DNA of 64,000 bases from Halomicrobium sp. LC1Hm (lineage in GTDB: Archaea; Halobacteriota; Halobacteria; Halobacteriales; Haloarculaceae): contig NZ_CP044129.1 of the NCBI RefSeq assembly GCF_009617995.1, forward strand, positions 2,790,001 through 2,854,000, written 5' to 3'. Both the position numbers and the translations under genes were made by a program. Positions 18,510 to 28,275 of this stretch are shown here, in pieces; position 1 is the stretch's first letter, and each line of letters opens with the position of its first letter. Under the pieces are notes generated by a model that saw nothing but the letters and a program-made list of their open reading frames with translations, did not search any database and had not been told where the DNA came from.

Positions 18510-21427
18510 CAGTCGTCACCCTCCGCCATCCACCAGTCGTCGGTGTGTTCCGACAGGTTGGTGGGTTCGGTGCGTTCACCGAGGAACTCGCTTTTGATGC
18601 TCTCGGACTCGAACTCGGCGTCGAGAACGCTGTCCGCGATCTCTTCGACGTCGACGGGCGTCTCCTCGTTCGAGGAGACCTGCACCGGCGAGGTGCCGTC
18701 CTCGCCGAACTCGAACTGGACGATGTTGTCCGAGGTGTCTCGGACGGTGCCGTCGTACTGGGCTTCGAGTTCCGAGAGCGCGTTGATCAGACGGCGCTGG
18801 AGGTAGCCGGACTTGGAGGTCCGGACTGCCGTGTCGACCAGCCCCTCGCGGCCACCCATCGCGTGGAAGAAGAACTCCTTGGGGTTGAGCCCGGAGCGAT
18901 ACGACGCCTCCACGAAGCCGTGGGCGTCCGAGGAGAGGTCGTCCTGCTTGAAGTGTGAGAGGGTGCGGTCCTCGTAGCCGCGGTTGATCCGCTCGCCACG
19001 GACCGCCTGCTGGCCGACACAGCCGGCCATCTGGGTCAGGTTGAGCATCGACCCACGCGCGCCGGACTCGGCCATCACGACCGCCGGGTTGTCGTCGTCG
19101 AAGTGGTCCCCGGCGATGTCACCGGCGGAGTCACGGGCCTTGCCCAGCGTCTGCATGATCTTCATTTCGAGGGTCTCGTCGACCGTCCGACCGGGCAGCG
19201 ACTCCAGTTCGCCCCGCTCGTAGGTCTCGATGAGCTCCTGGACGCGGTCGTAGGCGTTGTCGATTGCCTCGGTGATCTGGGCCTCCGCGGCCTCCGGGAC
19301 GGACTCGTCGTCGATCCCGATCGAGAACCCGAAGTGCATGATCGAGCGCATCGCCAGCGCGGCGATCTCGTTGATGAAGATGCGCGCTCGGGTGTTGGAG
19401 TACTCCTTGGTGATGGTGTCGACGATCTCGCCGCCGAACCCACCGACTGCGCTGTCGTCGATGGTCCCCTCGACGAGCTGTCCGTCCTCGATGATCACGT
19501 CGTCGCCGGCCTCGCTGGTGAACGTCAGATCGAGGTCGTCGGGCAGCAGCTCCGAGAAGATGTCCCGACCCGTCCAGTAGGGCGTACCGTCGTCGTCGAT
19601 CCCAGATTCGGGCGGGAGTTCGTCGATCCGGGTCGCACGCAGCAGGTCCAGTGCCTGGGTCTCGTTGAACTCCGGATTGGTGTGGGTCAGCAGGTAGGTT
19701 CCACTGATGTGGTCCTGAATCGCGCCGATGATGTTCTCACCGAAGCGCGGGCTGAGGATCTGTTCCTGGACGCGCATCAGCACGCGAGCCTCGGCACGGG
19801 CCTCCTCGTTCTGGAGGGCGTGCATGTTCATCTCGTCGCCGTCGAAGTCCGCGTTGTACGGCGGACACACCGTCGTGTTGAGCCGGAACGTCTTGTAGGG
19901 CATCACCACGACCTCGTGGGCCATGATGGACATCCGGTGCAGCGACGGCTGGCGGTTGAAGATGATGATGTCGCCGTCGATCATGTGACGGGACACTTCC
20001 CAGCCCGGTTCGACCTTCTCGGCCAGCTCCTCGCAGTTCTTCTCGGTGACCTTCAGTCGGCGGCCGTCGGGCCGCTTGACGTAGTTGGCACCGGGGTGGG
20101 CCTCGGGCCCGTTGGCGACGTAGCGACGAGCGTTGTCGAGGTTGCGCTCGTTGACGTTCATCGTCTGGGTCATCTCCTTGGCCACGCGGTCGGGGACGCC
20201 GACCTCGTTGAGCGAGAGCGTCGGGTCCGGGGAGATGACGGTCCGGGCCGAGAAGTTCACGCGCTTCCCGGACAGCGAGCCACGGAAGCGACCTTCCTTG
20301 CCCTTCAGGCGCTGTGAGAGGGTCTTCAGCGGCCGGCCAGAGCGGTGGCGGGCCGGCGGCGTGCCGCTGATCTCGTTGTCCATGAACGTGGTGACGTGGT
20401 ACTGGAGCAGTTCCCAGAGGTCCTCGATGATCAGCTGGGGCGCGCCGGCCTCGCGGTTCTCCATGAACCGCTGGTTGATCCGGATGATGTCGACCAGCTT
20501 GTGGGTCAGGTCGTCCTCGGAGCGCTGGCCGTTGTCCAGCGTGATCGACGGTCGCGCGGTGACCGGCGGCACGGGCAGGACGGTGAGGATCATCCACTCG
20601 GGGCGAGAACGGGCGGGCTTCATGCCCAGCACCTCGACGTCCTCGTCCGGGATGTCCTCGAACCAGTCCCGGATGTCGCTGGGCATCAGCTTGTTCTCGT
20701 CTTCCTCGGTGAGGTCCACGTCCAGCGCCGACTCGATGGCCCGTCGGTCGTCCTGTCGAGGGCGGAACTCGCCGGAGATGATCTCCTGGACGCGGGAGGG
20801 GTCGATACCCGTCTCGTCGGCCAGCTCCGAGGGGGTCGTCCGCTCGCGACCGGCCTCCTCGTCGGGCTCCATCGCGGCGACGATCCGCTGGGAGTACTCC
20901 GAGGAGAGCACGTCCTGGACCTCGTAGTAGGTCGTCGGCTTCTCGTGTTTGATGTCGTACTGGGGCTCGCCACAGAACGGACAGCGGTCCTTCTTGCGAG
21001 CTTGCCGGATCGCGGCCTTCGTCACGTCGTTGACGTCCTTGCCCAGCTCCTCGGATCGTTCGAGGCGGTCCTCGAACTCCTCGCGTTCGCGCTCGTCGAG
21101 ACAGAGCCGCGAGCACTCCCGACAGGTCCCGCGCAGCAGGCGTCGGATGAGCTTGTTGAACCCGACGTGGATGACGGGCGCTGCGAGTTCGATGTGACCG
21201 AAGTGGCCGTTACACGACCCGCTGTGTTTGCCACAGGTCTTGCACTCGAGCCCCGGGTCGATCACGCCCAGACGCGGGTCCATCAGTCCCATGTCGATCG
21301 GGAAGCCGTCGTCGTCGTAGGTGTCGGCCGTGATGACCTTCGTGGCGCTCATGTCGCGGTACTCCTCGGGATCCATCAGCCCGAAGCTAATGGAACTGAT
21401 CGACTTGGGTGTCTGTTGTGCACTCAT
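18509..21427 (-). CDS. rpoA1: DNA-directed RNA polymerase subunit A'
   Basis: Catalytic N-terminal part of the largest subunit, 972 residues. The active-site motif [10 protein letters not shown] holds the Mg-binding aspartates. A zinc site [17 protein letters not shown] lies near residue 62 and a second cysteine group (CPFCG) near residue 148. The length is above the roughly 880 residues of non-halophiles. An insertion around residues 190-250, rich in acidic and DNA-binding-like text ([19 protein letters not shown]), accounts for part of this and seems haloarchaeal. Confidence 0.97.
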   Translation of the reverse strand: MSAQQTPKSISSISFGLMDPEEYRDMSATKVITADTYDDDGFPIDMGLMDPRLGVIDPGLECKTCGKHSGSCNGHFGHIELAAPVIHVGFNKLIRRLLRGTCRECSRLCLDEREREEFEDRLERSEELGKDVNDVTKAAIRQARKKDRCPFCGEPQYDIKHEKPTTYYEVQDVLSSEYSQRIVAAMEPDEEAGRERTTPSELADETGIDPSRVQEIISGEFRPRQDDRRAIESALDVDLTEEDENKLMPSDIRDWFEDIPDEDVEVLGMKPARSRPEWMILTVLPVPPVTARPSITLDNGQRSEDDLTHKLVDIIRINQRFMENREAGAPQLIIEDLWELLQYHVTTFMDNEISGTPPARHRSGRPLKTLSQRLKGKEGRFRGSLSGKRVNFSARTVISPDPTLSLNEVGVPDRVAKEMTQTMNVNERNLDNARRYVANGPEAHPGANYVKRPDGRRLKVTEKNCEELAEKVEPGWEVSRHMIDGDIIIFNRQPSLHRMSIMAHEVVVMPYKTFRLNTTVCPPYNADFDGDEMNMHALQNEEARAEARVLMRVQEQILSPRFGENIIGAIQDHISGTYLLTHTNPEFNETQALDLLRATRIDELPPESGIDDDGTPYWTGRDIFSELLPDDLDLTFTSEAGDDVIIEDGQLVEGTIDDSAVGGFGGEIVDTITKEYSNTRARIFINEIAALAMRSIMHFGFSIGIDDESVPEAAEAQITEAIDNAYDRVQELIETYERGELESLPGRTVDETLEMKIMQTLGKARDSAGDIAGDHFDDDNPAVVMAESGARGSMLNLTQMAGCVGQQAVRGERINRGYEDRTLSHFKQDDLSSDAHGFVEASYRSGLNPKEFFFHAMGGREGLVDTAVRTSKSGYLQRRLINALSELEAQYDGTVRDTSDNIVQFEFGEDGTSPVQVSSNEETPVDVEEIADSVLDAEFESESIKSEFLGERTEPTNLSEHTDDWWMAEGDD

Positions 21428-21429
21428 CG

Positions 21430-23256
21430 TTAGACTGCGTCTTCCAGTTCGATGCGCGGTGCGATTCCGAGCGCCTTCATCTCGTCGAGCAGGAGCTTGA
21501 ACGCGTACGGCATCTCGACCTCGTGGATGTCGGTCTCTTCCTCACAGTTGGGACAGTAGACGCGGCGTTGCTCGACGTTCTCGACGGCGGTCATGCCACA
21601 CTCGCCACAGATCTTGATCCACTCGCGGTCGGACTCGTCGAGGAGTCGCTCCTTGAGGACCATCGCCGCCCCGTGGCCGATCAGCACGTCCCGTTCCATG
21701 TGGCCCACGCGCAGGCCGCCCTCGCGGGCACGCCCCTCCGTCGGCTGACGGGTCAGCACCTGCACCGGCCCGCGTGAACGGGCGTGCAGCTTGTTCGAGA
21801 CCATGTGGTACAGCTTCTGATAGAAGATCGTCCCGACGAAGATCTCGGCTTCGACCTTCTCGCCGGTGACGCCGGAGTACATGACCTCCTTGCCGGAGGA
21901 CTTGAATCCGCGATCCTCCAGCGCGCCGCGCAGTTCCTCCTCGTCTTCGCCCGTGAAGGCGGTGCCGTCGACGCGCCGACCTTCCAGTGCGCCGACCTTC
22001 CCGCCCAGCATCTCCAGTACGTGGCCGACCGTCATCCGCGACGGCAGGGCGTGTGGGTTGAGGATGAGGTCGGGCACGACGCCGTCCTCGGTGAAGGGCA
22101 TGTCCTCCTGGGGAGCCAGGTGACCGACGACGCCCTTCTGTCCGTGCCGGGAGGCGAACTTGTCCCCGAGCTCGGGGATCCGCTCGTCACGCACGGAGAC
22201 CTTCGAGAGCTTCGAGCCGTCCTCGCCTTCCATCAGCGTGACCGTGTCGACGACCCCGCTCTCGCCAGAGCGCATCGTGACGCTCGTCTCGCGGCGCTTC
22301 TGGGGGCTGAGACCGCCCATGTCGTCCGGCTCTTCGAGGAACCGCGGCGGCGAGGTCTTGCCCAGCAGGACCTCGTTTTCCTCGACGTTGGTCTCGGGGT
22401 TGACCAGCCCGTCCTCGTCGAGGTGCGTGTACGCCTCCTCGCCGCGTGCGCCTCGCACCTCGTCGTCGGGCACCTCGAAGCGGTCCTCCTGACCGCCGGG
22501 GTAGCGCCGTTCCTCCCCCTCGTAGGTCCGGAAGAAGTGCGAGCGAGCGAGCGCACGCTCGACTGAGCCCTCGTTCATGACCAGGGCGTCCTCGATGTTG
22601 AACCCCTCGTAGCTCATCACGGCGACCGTGAAGTTCTGAGCCGCCGGGCGGTCGTCGTAGCCGATCTGTTCCGTGGTCTGGGTCTTGACCATCGACAGCT
22701 GCGGGTAGTGCAGGAGGTGCTGGCGCGTGTCCGGGCGAATCCGGTAGTTCGCGCTCGGCAGCCCCAGCGACTGCTTGATCATCCCCGACCCCATCGTAAT
22801 CCGGGGCGAGGCGTTGTGTTCGGGATACGGGATCATCCCGGCACCGATCCCGAACATCAGCTGTGGGTCCACTTCGAGGTGGGTGTGGTCCTCGGTCACG
22901 TCCTCCTCGCTGACGGCGACGAGGATGTCCTCCTCTTCTTCGGCGTCGATGAACTCGACGACGCCCCGTTCGACCAGTTCCTCGAAGCCCAGTTCACCGT
23001 CTTTGACCTGCTGGACCTCCGATTCCGTGATCAGTGGTTCGCCGTCCTCGACGACCAGCAGCGGGCGACGGGCCCGGCCGGCGTCGGCGTTGACGATGAC
23101 TTCGTCCGTCCGATCCTTGACGGAGACGTTGACCATCTCCGAGACGTCCCCGCGTCGGCGGGCCTGTCGGATCTGATCTGCGAGCTGTTCGGGGTCGGGA
23201 TGTGTCCCGACCAGACTGCCGTTGACGTACACTTTGGCGTCGCGTCCCTGACTCAT
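21430..23256 (-). CDS. rpoB1: DNA-directed RNA polymerase subunit B'
   Basis: C-terminal half of the split second-largest subunit, 608 residues. Recognisable segments are [20 protein letters not shown], the [11 protein letters not shown] switch region, and the C-terminal zinc ribbon CGECGM...CPNCEEE. Split B subunits occur in Euryarchaeota including haloarchaea. The gap to rpoA1 is two bases and to rpoB2 three bases. Confidence 0.97.
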   Translation of the reverse strand: MSQGRDAKVYVNGSLVGTHPDPEQLADQIRQARRRGDVSEMVNVSVKDRTDEVIVNADAGRARRPLLVVEDGEPLITESEVQQVKDGELGFEELVERGVVEFIDAEEEEDILVAVSEEDVTEDHTHLEVDPQLMFGIGAGMIPYPEHNASPRITMGSGMIKQSLGLPSANYRIRPDTRQHLLHYPQLSMVKTQTTEQIGYDDRPAAQNFTVAVMSYEGFNIEDALVMNEGSVERALARSHFFRTYEGEERRYPGGQEDRFEVPDDEVRGARGEEAYTHLDEDGLVNPETNVEENEVLLGKTSPPRFLEEPDDMGGLSPQKRRETSVTMRSGESGVVDTVTLMEGEDGSKLSKVSVRDERIPELGDKFASRHGQKGVVGHLAPQEDMPFTEDGVVPDLILNPHALPSRMTVGHVLEMLGGKVGALEGRRVDGTAFTGEDEEELRGALEDRGFKSSGKEVMYSGVTGEKVEAEIFVGTIFYQKLYHMVSNKLHARSRGPVQVLTRQPTEGRAREGGLRVGHMERDVLIGHGAAMVLKERLLDESDREWIKICGECGMTAVENVEQRRVYCPNCEEETDIHEVEMPYAFKLLLDEMKALGIAPRIELEDAV

Positions 23257-23259
23257 GAT

Positions 23260-24822
23260 TTAATCGTCCGCTGGCTGCTCGATTCGCTCGATCCCGGGGA
23301 TCCCCTGGACCCCCATGTCGGCGAGTTCCTGTTTGAGATCCTGTTCGTCTTCGACGTTCTGCGAGAGTTCCATCGCCTGCGCGAAGTTCTTCACCAGACC
23401 ACAGTTGGGTCCTTCGGGGGTCTCGGACGGACAGATCCGGCCCCACTGGGTCGCGTGCAGGTCACGCGCCTCGAAGTGAGGCTGGCTCCGAGAGAGCGGC
23501 GAACGGAGACGCCGCAGGTGAGAGAGCACGCCCATGTAGTCGGTCCGGTCGACCAGCTGGCTCACGCCCGAGCGGCCGCCGACCCAGTTGCCCGTCGCGA
23601 TCGGGTGTTCGAGCCGTTCGGTCAGCACGTCCGACCGGACGACCGTCGACACCGAGAGCTGACGATTGCGCATGTTCGCCCGTTCGAGCTGGTATTTCAC
23701 GTCGCGTGCCAGCTTGTTCAGCGCGGTCCGGAACAGGTCTTTCATCAGGTCGCCGCTGACCTTCAGGCGCTTGTTGGAGTAGTGGTCTTTGTCGTCCGCG
23801 TCGCGCCGACCGAGCGCGAGTTCGAAGCAGGCTTCCGCCATCCGGCAGAGGTAGAAGGCCTTGTTGATGCGCACGTCCTCCTCGTCGACGCCCTCCTCGT
23901 GGAGGTGCGGGAGGAGATAGCGGTCGATGACGTAGTTGGCTCGCTTGAGCTGGTAGTTCTTGCCCTGGCCGGAGGCGACGCGCTCCCCGAGGGTCTCGAT
24001 CGCGCCCTCGGTGGTCTGGACGTCGGCGGCCTCCAGGTTCTCCAGCATGAACTTCACGATCTCCGGGTCGTCGCTGACGCGGTGGACGATCTCCTCGTCG
24101 GACTCCAGGCCCAGCGCACGCACGAGGGTCACGAAGTTGATCGAGCCCGAGACGCTCGGGAAGGAGACTTCGAGGATGCCGTCTCGCGTTCGTTCACAGA
24201 GGACCAGCGCGCGGTAGCCACGCCGCTGGGAGAAGGTCTTGGCGACCTGCACGTCGTCGCCGTACTTGGTGTCGTGTTCCGCGAGGATCTTGTTGGGCGC
24301 GAGGTCCTCGCTGGTCATCAGCACGCGTTCCGAGCCGTTGACGACGAAGTAACCGCCGGGGTCGGCCGGGTCCTCGCCGATGTCGATCAGCTCCTCGTCG
24401 GTGAAGCCGTTGATGTTGCACTTGTTCGAGCCGACCATGATCGGCATGCGGCCGATCTTGGTCTCGGTCTGGTCGACGACGACTTCCTCTTCCTCGTCGC
24501 CGCCACGGACGATCGCCATCTCCATGAAGACCGGCGCGGAGTAGGTGATGTTTCGCAGCCGGGCCTCCTGTGGATAGAGCAGTTCCTCGCTGCCGTCGGC
24601 CTCGCGGACGCGGGGCGTGACGACGCGTACGTCGCCCAGTTCGACGAAGACCGGCTCCTGGCCCTCCTTGTCGCCGATGTCGGTCTCGATCGTCTCCTTC
24701 TCGTCGACGACCTGCTGCATGCCACGGTCGAGGAAGGAGTTGAACGATCGGAAGTGATGCTCCGCCAGGCGCTCCCGCGAGAAGTACTCCCGAGAGATCG
24801 CACGTCGGTCGTTGACGTCCAT
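23260..24822 (-). CDS. rpoB2: DNA-directed RNA polymerase subunit B''
   Basis: N-terminal half of the split second-largest subunit, 520 residues. Conserved parts are LYPQEARLRNITYSAP, GYFVVNGSERVLMTSEDLAP, and SRSQPHFEARDLHATQWGRI with CPSETPEGPNCGL close to the C terminus. The start ATG overlaps the rpoH stop by one base (TGATG). Confidence 0.97.
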   Translation of the reverse strand: MDVNDRRAISREYFSRERLAEHHFRSFNSFLDRGMQQVVDEKETIETDIGDKEGQEPVFVELGDVRVVTPRVREADGSEELLYPQEARLRNITYSAPVFMEMAIVRGGDEEEEVVVDQTETKIGRMPIMVGSNKCNINGFTDEELIDIGEDPADPGGYFVVNGSERVLMTSEDLAPNKILAEHDTKYGDDVQVAKTFSQRRGYRALVLCERTRDGILEVSFPSVSGSINFVTLVRALGLESDEEIVHRVSDDPEIVKFMLENLEAADVQTTEGAIETLGERVASGQGKNYQLKRANYVIDRYLLPHLHEEGVDEEDVRINKAFYLCRMAEACFELALGRRDADDKDHYSNKRLKVSGDLMKDLFRTALNKLARDVKYQLERANMRNRQLSVSTVVRSDVLTERLEHPIATGNWVGGRSGVSQLVDRTDYMGVLSHLRRLRSPLSRSQPHFEARDLHATQWGRICPSETPEGPNCGLVKNFAQAMELSQNVEDEQDLKQELADMGVQGIPGIERIEQPADD

Positions 24823-25049
24823 CAGGACACCACCAGTCGATACACGACTGCCTGATCGGTCGTTCGCGAATCACGGACGATCTTGATCACGTCGCCGACT
24901 TCGGCCTCGTCGGGGGTGGCCGGGTCGGTGCGCTTGATCTTCGGCAGGTCCGTCTTTTTGATGTTGTACTCCTCGAGCACGTCGTCGAGAACGTCCTCGT
25001 CGACGATGCTGTGGTCTGGAACGAGTTCGTGTTGGCTTACGTCTACCAT
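24822..25049 (-). CDS. rpoH: DNA-directed RNA polymerase subunit H
   Basis: Small archaeal polymerase subunit (75 residues) homologous to the C-terminal domain of eukaryotic Rpb5. It reads [20 protein letters not shown], then [11 protein letters not shown] and a basic end [16 protein letters not shown], the standard archaeal RpoH. It is the first gene of the polymerase operon, with a TATA candidate about 70 bases upstream. Confidence 0.95.
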   Translation of the reverse strand: MVDVSQHELVPDHSIVDEDVLDDVLEEYNIKKTDLPKIKRTDPATPDEAEVGDVIKIVRDSRTTDQAVVYRLVVS

Positions 25050-25117
25050 GTGTGTTGTTGCCGGCGAGTGGAGAAGGTGGCTGTCACGAGATACTACAGG
25101 TCGTTATTAGCGGAACG

Positions 25118-25125
25118 CATTTAAC
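25118..25125 (-). promoter_or_regulatory. TATA candidate of the RNA polymerase operon
   Basis: The minus-strand GGGTTAAATGCG about 70 bases before rpoH is the best TATA-like sequence and implies a leader of about 45 bases. Confidence 0.4.
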
Positions 25126-25338
25126 CCTTGCCAAGTCCGTCTGCAGTAGCTATCCGACACCGGACCGGCCGTCGCGTCACTACACACTATGCGAACGACC
25201 TTCATAGTCGTTTGGGTCCGGGAAAGGACGGACAGCTCCGGACGGGAGACGGCGACAGACGAGCGTTTGGGCGGTCTCGGATTTCGTCACCCGCTGGCTC
25301 CACGACACTACAACCCAATGACGGCGCGTTTGGAAAGC

Positions 25339-25346
25339 CTTAATAC
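25339..25346 (+). promoter_or_regulatory. TATA box of the tRNA-Asp pair
   Basis: The sequence CTTAATAC lies about 30-37 bases before the first tRNA, with an initiation point expected shortly before the mature 5' end. Confidence 0.5.
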
Positions 25347-25375
25347 TATCACCAGGATACGATGAGATGCGTCGT

Positions 25376-25448
25376 GCCCGGATGGTGTAGTGGCCCATCA
25401 TACGACCCTGTCACGGTCGTGACGCGGGTTCAAATCCCGCTCCGGGCG
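25376..25448 (+). tRNA. tRNA-Asp (GTC), copy 1
   Basis: A 73-base cloverleaf. Acceptor arms GCCCGGA and TCCGGGC with discriminator G, anticodon loop CTGTCAC with anticodon GTC at 25410-25412, T-arm GCGGGTTCAAATCCCGC. It is identical to the copy 43 bases downstream, including eight or more leader bases. CCA is not encoded. Confidence 0.96.
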
Positions 25449-25491
25449 CTTCTGCTGTGAACGGACCGCCGAACAACTGAAAATGCGTCGT

Positions 25492-25564
25492 GCCCGGATG
25501 GTGTAGTGGCCCATCATACGACCCTGTCACGGTCGTGACGCGGGTTCAAATCCCGCTCCGGGCG
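25492..25564 (+). tRNA. tRNA-Asp (GTC), copy 2
   Basis: An exact duplicate of the first tRNA-Asp gene, also preceded by ATGCGTCGT. The 43-base spacer has no obvious TATA element, so the two are probably made as one precursor from the upstream promoter. Confidence 0.96.
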
Positions 25565-25664
25565 TTCTACTGCGAACTCGTCCTTCTAGCGGAGCCCCTC
25601 GCCGTCGAGCGACGGAGACCGAGTCGATCGACACCCAGCTATCGCTCACAGAACACGTGGCGTA

Positions 25665-25718
25665 GAGGGGAAAAGTCCCCTCACCCTGTCATAGGTCCGT
25701 CCCACCTCGGGGGCGGAC
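25665..25718 (+). other. Two adjacent stem-loops, possible small RNA or leader structure
   Basis: Positions 25665-25671 (GAGGGGA) pair with 25676-25682 (TCCCCTC) across a 4-base loop. Positions 25695-25703 pair with 25711-25718 (GTCCG and CCC with GGG and CGGAC, one bulged T). They lie in the 234-base gap between tRNA-Asp copy 2 and the next gene, which holds no credible reading frame. Function unknown. Confidence 0.35.
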
Positions 25719-25798
25719 ACAGATGTGATCGGACGACGGCGATAAATGCTTTGCGGGGGTGGGGAACTGTTTAGTGTCGGCGCACGAATCTCGCCCGT

Positions 25799-26452
25799 AT
25801 GGAGGACGTGGACCGCGAAGCGATGCCGCGGGCGATCGTCGAGGAGTTTCTGGCACGCGAACGCGGGACGCGCGCGCTGCTGGACGACCTCGAGAAGCTG
25901 GCGATCGAGGGCCGGACCGAGGAGTTGCACGACCGCATCGAGAACCTCGCCGAGAACGACGAGGCGGTGTTCTACACCGTCGCGTTCAGCCTCGCGGACT
26001 CGGTGCAGTTCTTCGGCGACGTGGAGGCCCAGCTCGACGTGACCGCGGCCGATCGGCTCCGGGAGCTGGCCGAGACGTACCCGACGCTGGCAGAACCGTT
26101 CGCCGTCGTTCGAACGGAGCTGTCCGAAGACCGCAAGAACCCGGTGACGAACGTCAGCTACAGCGTCGCCTACCACCGTGGGATCGAGTCGCCGATCGTC
26201 ACCTACCGCCCGCTCTCGGGCGGGCGAGAGCTCTACGAGTCGCGAGCGACGCCGTCGGAAGTGCTGGGCACGGCCGCAGACCTCGTGGCGGCGACGACCG
26301 ACGCGCTGGACGTGGCCCTGGAGAGCGATCACTCGGTCAACACGGAGGAACTGAGCGAGCTGATCGACCGGCGCGAGCGACTGGAGACGGAGCTGTCGCG
26401 TCTGCGCGACGATCTCGACGAACTCCGGCGGACGCCGATCGACGGCGAGTAG
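25799..26452 (+). CDS. Conserved haloarchaeal protein of unknown function
   Basis: A 217-residue soluble acidic protein that I do not recognise. The N-terminal two thirds are mixed helical and strand-like text. The segment DRKNPVTNVSYSVAYHRGIE looks like a conserved core, and the last 35 residues (DRRERLETELSRLRDDLDEL) form a short coiled coil. A TTTAGTG element about 30 bases before the start may be its TATA box. The next gene, a small winged-helix protein, follows after 55 bases with its own TATA-like element, so a joint role is possible but unproved. Confidence 0.7.
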   Translation: MEDVDREAMPRAIVEEFLARERGTRALLDDLEKLAIEGRTEELHDRIENLAENDEAVFYTVAFSLADSVQFFGDVEAQLDVTAADRLRELAETYPTLAEPFAVVRTELSEDRKNPVTNVSYSVAYHRGIESPIVTYRPLSGGRELYESRATPSEVLGTAADLVAATTDALDVALESDHSVNTEELSELIDRRERLETELSRLRDDLDELRRTPIDGE

Positions 26453-26507
26453 CGAGGCGACACCGGATGCGTTTATGTGTCCACGGACAGAAGCACGGGG
26501 CGAGCAC

Positions 26508-26807
26508 ATGGGACTGGACCGACTGGCCGAGCAGGTCGAGAAAGAACGGCGTGACCTCCAGATTCTCGAAGCCGTCATCGAACACGGTCCGATCGGGATC
26601 GCCAGCCTCGCCGAGGTGGCCGAGATCCCCGAGCACAAGGTGCGGTACTCGCTTCGGATGCTCGAAAACGACGAGCTCGTCCAGCCGACGCCAGAGGGCG
26701 CGGTTCCCGCCGACGACATCGAAGCGCGGATCGCGACGATGAACCAGGGGCTAGAGCGACTGCGCGACCGGACCGAGACGCTGAAGGCGATTTTCGACGA
26801 GGAGTGA
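26508..26807 (+). CDS. Small winged-helix DNA-binding-like protein
   Basis: A 99-residue protein. Residues about 15-60 (DLQILEAVIEHGPIGIASLAEVAEIPEHKVRYSLRMLENDELV) read as a winged helix-turn-helix. The last 40 residues form an amphipathic helix that could dimerise. The start ATG at 26508 is preferred over an upstream ATG at 26475 because a TATA-like GTTTATG lies 32-38 bases before it and the extra residues are not conserved-looking. Target genes unknown. Confidence 0.75.
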   Translation: MGLDRLAEQVEKERRDLQILEAVIEHGPIGIASLAEVAEIPEHKVRYSLRMLENDELVQPTPEGAVPADDIEARIATMNQGLERLRDRTETLKAIFDEE

Positions 26808-26888
26808 CACCCGCCGGACGCTTCGACAGCGATATACTCCTTCGCGAGAGCAGACCCATCGACCGTCGACGGCCACGACGACAGCCAG

Positions 26889-27275
26889 ATGTCAGAGAGC
26901 ACCACACACCACACGGTCGAAACGCTCGCCCTCGTCGGCGTCGGCGGGTTCGGCGGTGCGATCGCTCGATACGTCGCCGGGCAGTTCGTCGCCGGCCCCG
27001 CCGGGACGATGCTCGTCAACACCGTCGGGAGTTTCGCGCTCGGCGTCCTCGTCTACGAGGCCGTCCACCTGGGACGGCTCTCCAGCGCGGCGCGGCTGAC
27101 CGCGACGACCGGCTTCCTCTCGTCGTTTACCACGTACAGCACCTTCGCTGTCGAGACGGCCGGCCTGGCTCCGGCGTGGGCGCTCGCGAACGTCGCCGGG
27201 AGCTACGCGCTGGGTCTTGCTGGCGTGCTCGCCGGGCGCACGCTCGTCCGCAGAACCGGCCGGAGGGGTGAGTGA
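26889..27275 (+). CDS. crcB: Fluoride channel subunit FluC/CrcB, first copy
   Basis: Four-helix membrane protein of 128 residues that exports fluoride. Motifs are GGFGGAIARYVAGQF, GTMLVNTVGSFALG (the NxxGSF signature) and TTGFLSSFTTYSTFAVET (the T-T-F-S/T loop). It is followed by a second CrcB gene that overlaps it, as in organisms whose channel is a heterodimer of two oppositely inserted subunits. No fluoride riboswitch was recognised in the 80 bases upstream. Confidence 0.92.
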   Translation: MSESTTHHTVETLALVGVGGFGGAIARYVAGQFVAGPAGTMLVNTVGSFALGVLVYEAVHLGRLSSAARLTATTGFLSSFTTYSTFAVETAGLAPAWALANVAGSYALGLAGVLAGRTLVRRTGRRGE

Positions 27276-27631
27276 TGGTCGGCATCGAGCCCGCGGTGCT
27301 CGTCGGAATCGGCGGGGCGCTCGGCGCGCTCTGTCGTCACTCGCTGGCGACGGCCGTCGACCGGGAAGCGATCCCGCTGGGAACGCTGACCGTCAACGTC
27401 GTCGGGAGTTTCGTCCTCGGACTGGTCACCCTCGCCACACCGAGCGAGAGCGTCGCGCTGCTGGTCGGCGTCGGTGTCTGCGGAGCCTTCACGACGTTCT
27501 CGTCGTTCGCGGTCGAGACGGTCCGGCTGTGGGAATCGGGCCGCCCTCTCGTCGCGGTCGGCAACGCCGTCGCCAATCTCGTGGGCGCGCTCGCGGCCGT
27601 CGGTCTGGCGTGGCTCGTCCTCTCGCTGTGA
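27275..27631 (+). CDS. crcB: Fluoride channel subunit FluC/CrcB, second copy
   Basis: Four-helix membrane protein of 118 residues. Motifs are GGALGALCRHSLA, GTLTVNVVGSFVLG and GVCGAFTTFSSFAVETVRL. The ATG at 27275 overlaps the stop of the first crcB by one base (TGATG); a GTG three bases earlier is an alternative start. The two proteins are only moderately similar, which fits complementary subunits of an antiparallel heterodimer (inference). Confidence 0.92.
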   Translation: MVGIEPAVLVGIGGALGALCRHSLATAVDREAIPLGTLTVNVVGSFVLGLVTLATPSESVALLVGVGVCGAFTTFSSFAVETVRLWESGRPLVAVGNAVANLVGALAAVGLAWLVLSL

Positions 27632-27682
27632 GTCCGTGGCCGAGACGTGATTTTATGTACCGGGACGGGACCACGACTCGCC

Positions 27683-28132
27683 ATGTTCGTGGAACTGTGG
27701 CGCGACGACCGGGCCATCGAAGGACTGCCGATCAGACTCGTCATCGCCCTCGTCGTCGGCGTCGCGAGCCTGAGCGTCATGATGAACACCATCTCGGGAC
27801 TGGACACGATGACCGTCAGCGAACTCGACGTCGACCCCTCGAAGGAGGTGGTCGGAGAGGGCGAGACGGACGTGACGCTCACGGTCGTCGACCCGGACGG
27901 CCAGCCGGTCTCGGACGCGACGGTCGTCGTCACCGGTGGCACCGCGACGCTGAACGGTGCGGTGACCGCGACGACGAACTCCGGAGGCAACGCCACCGTC
28001 ACGATCACGCCGCAGTTGGGGCCAAACCAGCAGGAGGGGACGGTGACGATCGACGTGAAACCCCCCGCCAGCGGCGGGTACAGCGACCGGCGGCGCAACA
28101 CCCGAATCCTCGTCGTCGAGGACGGCGGCTAG
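27683..28132 (+). CDS. Pilin-like membrane protein with Ig-like carboxypeptidase-regulatory domain
   Basis: A 149-residue protein. The N terminus MFVELWRDDRAIEGLPIRLVIALVVGVASLSVMM resembles the short charged leader plus hydrophobic helix of archaeal pilin-like proteins. The rest (ELDVDPSKEVVGEGETDVTLTVVDPDGQPVSDATVVVTGG onward) is a beta-sandwich of the carboxypeptidase-regulatory or bacterial Ig type. It is probably anchored at the membrane with the domain outside. The start at 27683 puts the membrane helix directly at the N terminus. Confidence 0.75.
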   Translation: MFVELWRDDRAIEGLPIRLVIALVVGVASLSVMMNTISGLDTMTVSELDVDPSKEVVGEGETDVTLTVVDPDGQPVSDATVVVTGGTATLNGAVTATTNSGGNATVTITPQLGPNQQEGTVTIDVKPPASGGYSDRRRNTRILVVEDGG

Positions 28133-28241
28133 ACCACCGCCCGCGAGTCACCGCAGCGACCGGCGTCCCACTCTCGTGGGGCGACCCGGCGGCGTCGGTC
28201 GGTAAGCGAGCGTTACGCGCGCCGACGGAGAGAAACGACTC

Positions 28242-28249
28242 TATAATTA
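28242..28249 (+). promoter_or_regulatory. TATA box of the CetZ gene
   Basis: The sequence CTATAATTATCC lies about 27-35 bases upstream of the ATG at 28276 and predicts a leaderless transcript. Confidence 0.6.
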
Positions 28250-28275
28250 TCCGGTCGTGGGCCAACGACCACCGC

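Noticed and set aside
22708-24855. Open frame of 715 codons opposite the RNA polymerase B subunits
   Set aside because: Antisense shadow across two certain genes and their junction; no domain.
26808-26888. Possible fluoride riboswitch upstream of the crcB pair
   Set aside because: The conserved riboswitch core was not found in these 80 bases.
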